DNA from: Frateuria defendens
GTDB taxonomy: Bacteria > Pseudomonadota > Gammaproteobacteria > Xanthomonadales > Rhodanobacteraceae
Direction: 5' to 3'
DNA length: 34,893 nt
NCBI RefSeq assembly: GCF_001182895.1
Contig: NZ_LFQR01000080.1
Location: 1-34,893 of the forward strand
In this document: in pieces, positions 32,020 through 34,893 of the stretch
Position numbering within the stretch: the stretch's first letter is position 1
Layout: each line of letters starts with the position of its first letter
Made by a program: the position numbers and the translations under genes
The notes under the pieces: model-generated
Databases searched by the model: none
Seen by the model: the letters and a program-made list of their open reading frames with translations, nothing else
What the model was told of the DNA's origin: nothing

Positions 32020-34755
32020 ATGCCTGACGTAAGGATCAACATCCAGTCTTCCTTGGTACAGCGTCTGATGCCGCTGGCGTATGCCCTTGTGGCCGTCATC
32101 GGGTTGATCCTGGTCCTCACCTGGGGGGCTTTGCAGATCCAGGTCGCTCTCGCCGGTTTCCTCAACGGCGAGAGCGTTTGGTCGAAGGCGCAGAAGCAGG
32201 CGGCGATCGACCTCGGCAACTATGCGGTGTCCGGCGATGCGCGCGAGCTTGCGCGGTTCCGCCAGAACTACGCCATGCTGGCCTACGACCGCCAGGTGCG
32301 GGATGCGGCGGCCGGCGACCATTTCAACTATTCCGAGGCCGCCGCGGCGTTGCGCCACGGCAATACGATCCCGGCGGCCATCCCCGGCGTGCTGTTCATG
32401 CTGCGCTACCTGCCCGGCGCGCCCTACCTGCGCGACGCGCTGGCGGCCTGGCGCTCCACCGACGAGGCCATCGGGCAGCTCGAGCGCATCGCCGACGACA
32501 TGGAGCGCGGCTACGCGGCCGGCCGGGTCACGCCGCTCGACCGCGTGGCCAACATCGCACGCATCCACCAGCTGAGCGACTACATCGAGCCGCGCGCGCA
32601 GTTGTTCTCGCAGCGCATCGCCGACGCCGCCAACCGCATGGGCTGGATCCTCTTCGGCAGCGTGGCCGCGGGCACGCTGCTGGCCTGCTTCCTCTGGCTG
32701 CGCATGGCGCGGCGCGTGGTGGCCGGCATCCGCGGCAGCGAGGAACGCTACCGGCTGGTGTTCGACAGCGCGGCCGACGCCATCGTGATGGTGGACGAGG
32801 CCAGCGGCGCCATCCTCGACGTCAACAGCACCGCCACGACCTGGACCGGGCGCGTGCACCGGGCGCTGGTGGGGCAACCGCTGGAGACGCTGTTCGCGGT
32901 GCAGCCCGAGCCCGGCGGCACCGGCCTGCTGCGCGGCGCCGACGGCGACCGCCCGGTGGACGTGCAGAGCAGCCTGGCCCAGTGGGGGGCGCAGACGGTG
33001 CGCCAGGCGATCATCCGCGACATCACCGAGCGGCTGAAGCTGGAGCAGGAGCGCCGCATCGCCGCCGAGGCACTGGCCAGCGTGGCCGAGGGCGTGATCA
33101 TCGCCGATGCCGGGCGGCGCATCGTGTCGACCAACGCCGCCCACGACAGCATGACCGGCTACGGCGGGCAGAGCCTGCTCGGCCGGCCGCTGGAGGAAAC
33201 CCGCAGCCTGCCCGACGGCACGCCGCTGCCCGACTCGATCTGGGCCGACATCGACGAGCACGGCCACTGGCAGGGCGAGGTGGCGAGCCGGCGCCGCGAC
33301 GGCAGCAGCTACCCGGAGCTGCTCAGCATCAGCGCGATCCGTGACGCGCAGCGCCGCATCCAGCACTACGTGGCGGTGTTCACCAACATCAGCGTGACCA
33401 AGGCGAGCCAGCAGCGTCTCGAATACCTGGCCGCGCACGATCCGCTCACCGAGCTGGCCAACCGGGCCGAGTTCGAGCGCCAGTGCACCAAGGCCATCGC
33501 CGCGGCGGTGCGCGGGCGCAACGCGCTGGCCGTGCTGTTCGTGGACCTGGACGCCTTCAAGGTGGTGAACGACAGCTACAGCCACGCCATCGGCGACCGC
33601 CTGCTGGCCAAGGTGGCCGAGCGCATCCGCTGCCAGCTCGGGCCCAACGACCTGGCCGGGCGCATCGGCGGCGACGAATTCACCGTGCTCACCAGCGGCC
33701 TGCAGGAGCGCGGCGAGGCCGCCGTGCTGGCCCGGCGCCTGCTGGCGGCGCTGGCCGAGCCGATGACGGTGGGCGACTACGAGATCGTGCTCAGCGCCAG
33801 CATCGGCGTCGCCGGCTACCCGCTGGACGGCATGGACGCCACCACCCTGATCGCCAACGCGGATGCCGCGATGTACGTGGCCAAGACGGAGGAGCGCAAT
33901 GCGTTCCGCCTGTACTCGCCGATGATGCAGGCGGATGCGCGCCGCCGCCTCGCGCTGCTGGTGGAGCTGCGCCGCGCGCTGTCGGAGAACGAGTTCCGGC
34001 TGGCGTACCAGCCGACGCTGGAGCTGCGCAGCGGGCGCATCGTGGCGGTCGAGGCGCTGCTGCGCTGGCAGCACCCGGAGCGCGGCGAGATCCAGCCCGG
34101 CGAGTTCATCCCGCTGGCCGAGAAGCTCGGCCTGATCCGCCACATCGACGAATGGGTGCTGCAGGCCGCCTGCGCGCAGATGCGCCAGTGGGAGCAGGCC
34201 GGCCTGCCGGCGATCCGGGTGGCGGTGAACGTCTCGGCCAGCTGGTTCGGCCACTCGCGTTTCGTGGAGGAGGTGCGCGATGCGCTGGCGACCTGGCAGA
34301 TCGACCCCGCGCGGCTGCTGCTGGAAGTGACCGAGGGCGCGATCCTGCGCCTGGGCGAGGACATGGTGCGCGCGATGCAGGCGCTGCACGCGCTGGGCGT
34401 GGGCGTGGCGATCGACGATTTCGGCACCGGCTACTCCTCGCTGAGCTACCTCAAGCTGCCGGCGATCGCCTGCCTGAAGATCGACCAGAGCTTCGTGGCC
34501 GGCCTGCCCAGCGACGCCAACGACACCGCCATCGTCGAGGCGATGCTCACGCTGGCCCGCAACCTCGGCCTCTACGCCATCGCCGAGGGCGTCGAGAACG
34601 AGGCCCAGCACGCCTTCCTGAGCCGGGCCGGCTGCGCGGAGGGGCAGGGCTTTCTGTATGCGCGGCCGCTGAGCAGCGGTGAGCTTGAGCGCCTGTTGCG
34701 TCGCTCGGGTGAGCCGGGGCCGCAGCGCCTGTACCTGGTGCCGCCGGCGCGCTGA
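32020..34755 (+). CDS. Membrane PAS-PAS-GGDEF-EAL cyclic-di-GMP enzyme
   Basis: A 911-residue inner-membrane signalling protein. Two helices (about 18-40 and 208-229) enclose a periplasmic sensor of about 165 residues with no recognised fold. PAS domains follow (about 240-350 and 360-470), then GGDEF (about 480-640, intact GGDEF at 550-554) and EAL (about 655-895: E678 in EALLRW, DDFGTGYSS at 799-807, KIDQSF, IAEGVE). Both catalytic signatures look intact. The product-inhibition RxxD site is lost (Gly541-x2-Asp544). It may make or degrade c-di-GMP depending on signals. The ATG at 32020 is preferred to a TTG at 32002. It may be cotranscribed with undA. Confidence 0.93.
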   Translation: MPDVRINIQSSLVQRLMPLAYALVAVIGLILVLTWGALQIQVALAGFLNGESVWSKAQKQAAIDLGNYAVSGDARELARFRQNYAMLAYDRQVRDAAAGDHFNYSEAAAALRHGNTIPAAIPGVLFMLRYLPGAPYLRDALAAWRSTDEAIGQLERIADDMERGYAAGRVTPLDRVANIARIHQLSDYIEPRAQLFSQRIADAANRMGWILFGSVAAGTLLACFLWLRMARRVVAGIRGSEERYRLVFDSAADAIVMVDEASGAILDVNSTATTWTGRVHRALVGQPLETLFAVQPEPGGTGLLRGADGDRPVDVQSSLAQWGAQTVRQAIIRDITERLKLEQERRIAAEALASVAEGVIIADAGRRIVSTNAAHDSMTGYGGQSLLGRPLEETRSLPDGTPLPDSIWADIDEHGHWQGEVASRRRDGSSYPELLSISAIRDAQRRIQHYVAVFTNISVTKASQQRLEYLAAHDPLTELANRAEFERQCTKAIAAAVRGRNALAVLFVDLDAFKVVNDSYSHAIGDRLLAKVAERIRCQLGPNDLAGRIGGDEFTVLTSGLQERGEAAVLARRLLAALAEPMTVGDYEIVLSASIGVAGYPLDGMDATTLIANADAAMYVAKTEERNAFRLYSPMMQADARRRLALLVELRRALSENEFRLAYQPTLELRSGRIVAVEALLRWQHPERGEIQPGEFIPLAEKLGLIRHIDEWVLQAACAQMRQWEQAGLPAIRVAVNVSASWFGHSRFVEEVRDALATWQIDPARLLLEVTEGAILRLGEDMVRAMQALHALGVGVAIDDFGTGYSSLSYLKLPAIACLKIDQSFVAGLPSDANDTAIVEAMLTLARNLGLYAIAEGVENEAQHAFLSRAGCAEGQGFLYARPLSSGELERLLRRSGEPGPQRLYLVPPAR

Positions 34756-34825
34756 GGGCTTGTTCAGGCTTTCCGCGTTGGAGTTCGCGAGGGAAGGCGT
34801 GTCGTGTTGTTGGCCTCATCGCATG

Positions 34826-34878
34826 CTGGCCGGCCGTTGGCCGGGGGTTTCGCTCCCCTGCCGGGGAGCGAGTTACTT
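34826..34878. repeat. REP-like double-hairpin repeat, right copy (inverted)
   Basis: This is the reverse complement of bases 1-53 with one mismatch, holding the same two stems (GGCCGG/CCGGCC and CGCTCCCC/GGGGAGCG). It lies 71 bp after the stop of the GGDEF-EAL gene. Its outer side continues TTTCTTTGCTTGCCCA, an A/T-rich flank typical of these elements. Confidence 0.8.
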
Positions 34879-34893
34879 TTCTTTGCTTGCCCA

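Noticed and set aside
31915..34611. Minus-strand open frame of about 900 codons over the GGDEF-EAL gene
   Set aside because: Antisense shadow rich in His/Arg/Gln; the plus strand encodes intact PAS, GGDEF and EAL domains.

Overview
The window is a 34.9-kb, very GC-rich chromosomal segment. The gene content points to a gammaproteobacterium of the Xanthomonadales, most likely Rhodanobacteraceae (Dyella/Rhodanobacter/Luteibacter type). Grounds are the high GC, the composite intergenic palindromes, an NPP close to the Xanthomonas enzyme, and a pilin remnant with a Xanthomonas-like C-terminus. The taxonomic call is inference. Both window ends carry the same double-hairpin repeat in opposite orientation (1-53 and 34826-34878), so the window may be a whole draft contig that stopped at a dispersed repeat. 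No rRNA, tRNA, CRISPR array, transposase or phage structural gene was seen.

Layout. 0-2.4 kb: a lipoprotein nucleotide phosphodiesterase divergent from a small secreted protein, then a repeat-bearing spacer. 2.4-5 kb (minus strand): barstar-like protein, an Ada-AraC-AlkA fusion and Ogt; the last two overlap by 4 bp and form an alkylation-repair unit. 5.2-7.5 kb: urocanate hydratase, then a Phd-type antitoxin with a RelE toxin. 7.8-11.6 kb: DUF1428 protein, class 3 lipase, a 49-residue basic protein, the DEAD-box helicase DbpA, and a four-helix membrane protein divergent from a TetR regulator over a TATAC-N5-GTATA operator. 12.3-17.1 kb: composite palindromes, a glutathione transferase, a methyltransferase, a decayed type IV pilin, and a periplasmic penicillin/AHL acylase. 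17.3-21.3 kb: a 51-residue membrane protein behind a near-perfect sigma-54 promoter, a LysR regulator, an SDR lacking its catalytic Tyr/Lys, an NlpC/P60 pseudogene, a VOC protein and a DUF1801 protein. 21.5-25.9 kb: a fusion of protein isoaspartate methyltransferase with erythromycin esterase, an exported HSL-type esterase and a divergent LysR regulator.

26.1-30.5 kb is a redox/electrophile-handling cluster: a YafC-like LysR regulator divergent from DkgB (aldo/keto reductase), a GlcG/HbpS-type DUF336 protein, a broken small gene, an old yellow enzyme and a PPC/DUF296 protein. Several of these genes share an unusual leader: a T-tract, then GGAG-TTTCC directly before the ATG.

31.1-34.8 kb holds the most interesting locus. 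It encodes a protein whose length, sequence and six metal-ligand positions match UndA, the non-heme diiron oxygenase that converts medium-chain fatty acids to terminal alkenes. An intrinsic-terminator-like hairpin with six Ts lies immediately before its ribosome binding site, and a membrane PAS-PAS-GGDEF-EAL protein follows 68 bp downstream. This suggests attenuation-controlled 1-alkene synthesis, possibly linked to cyclic-di-GMP signalling.
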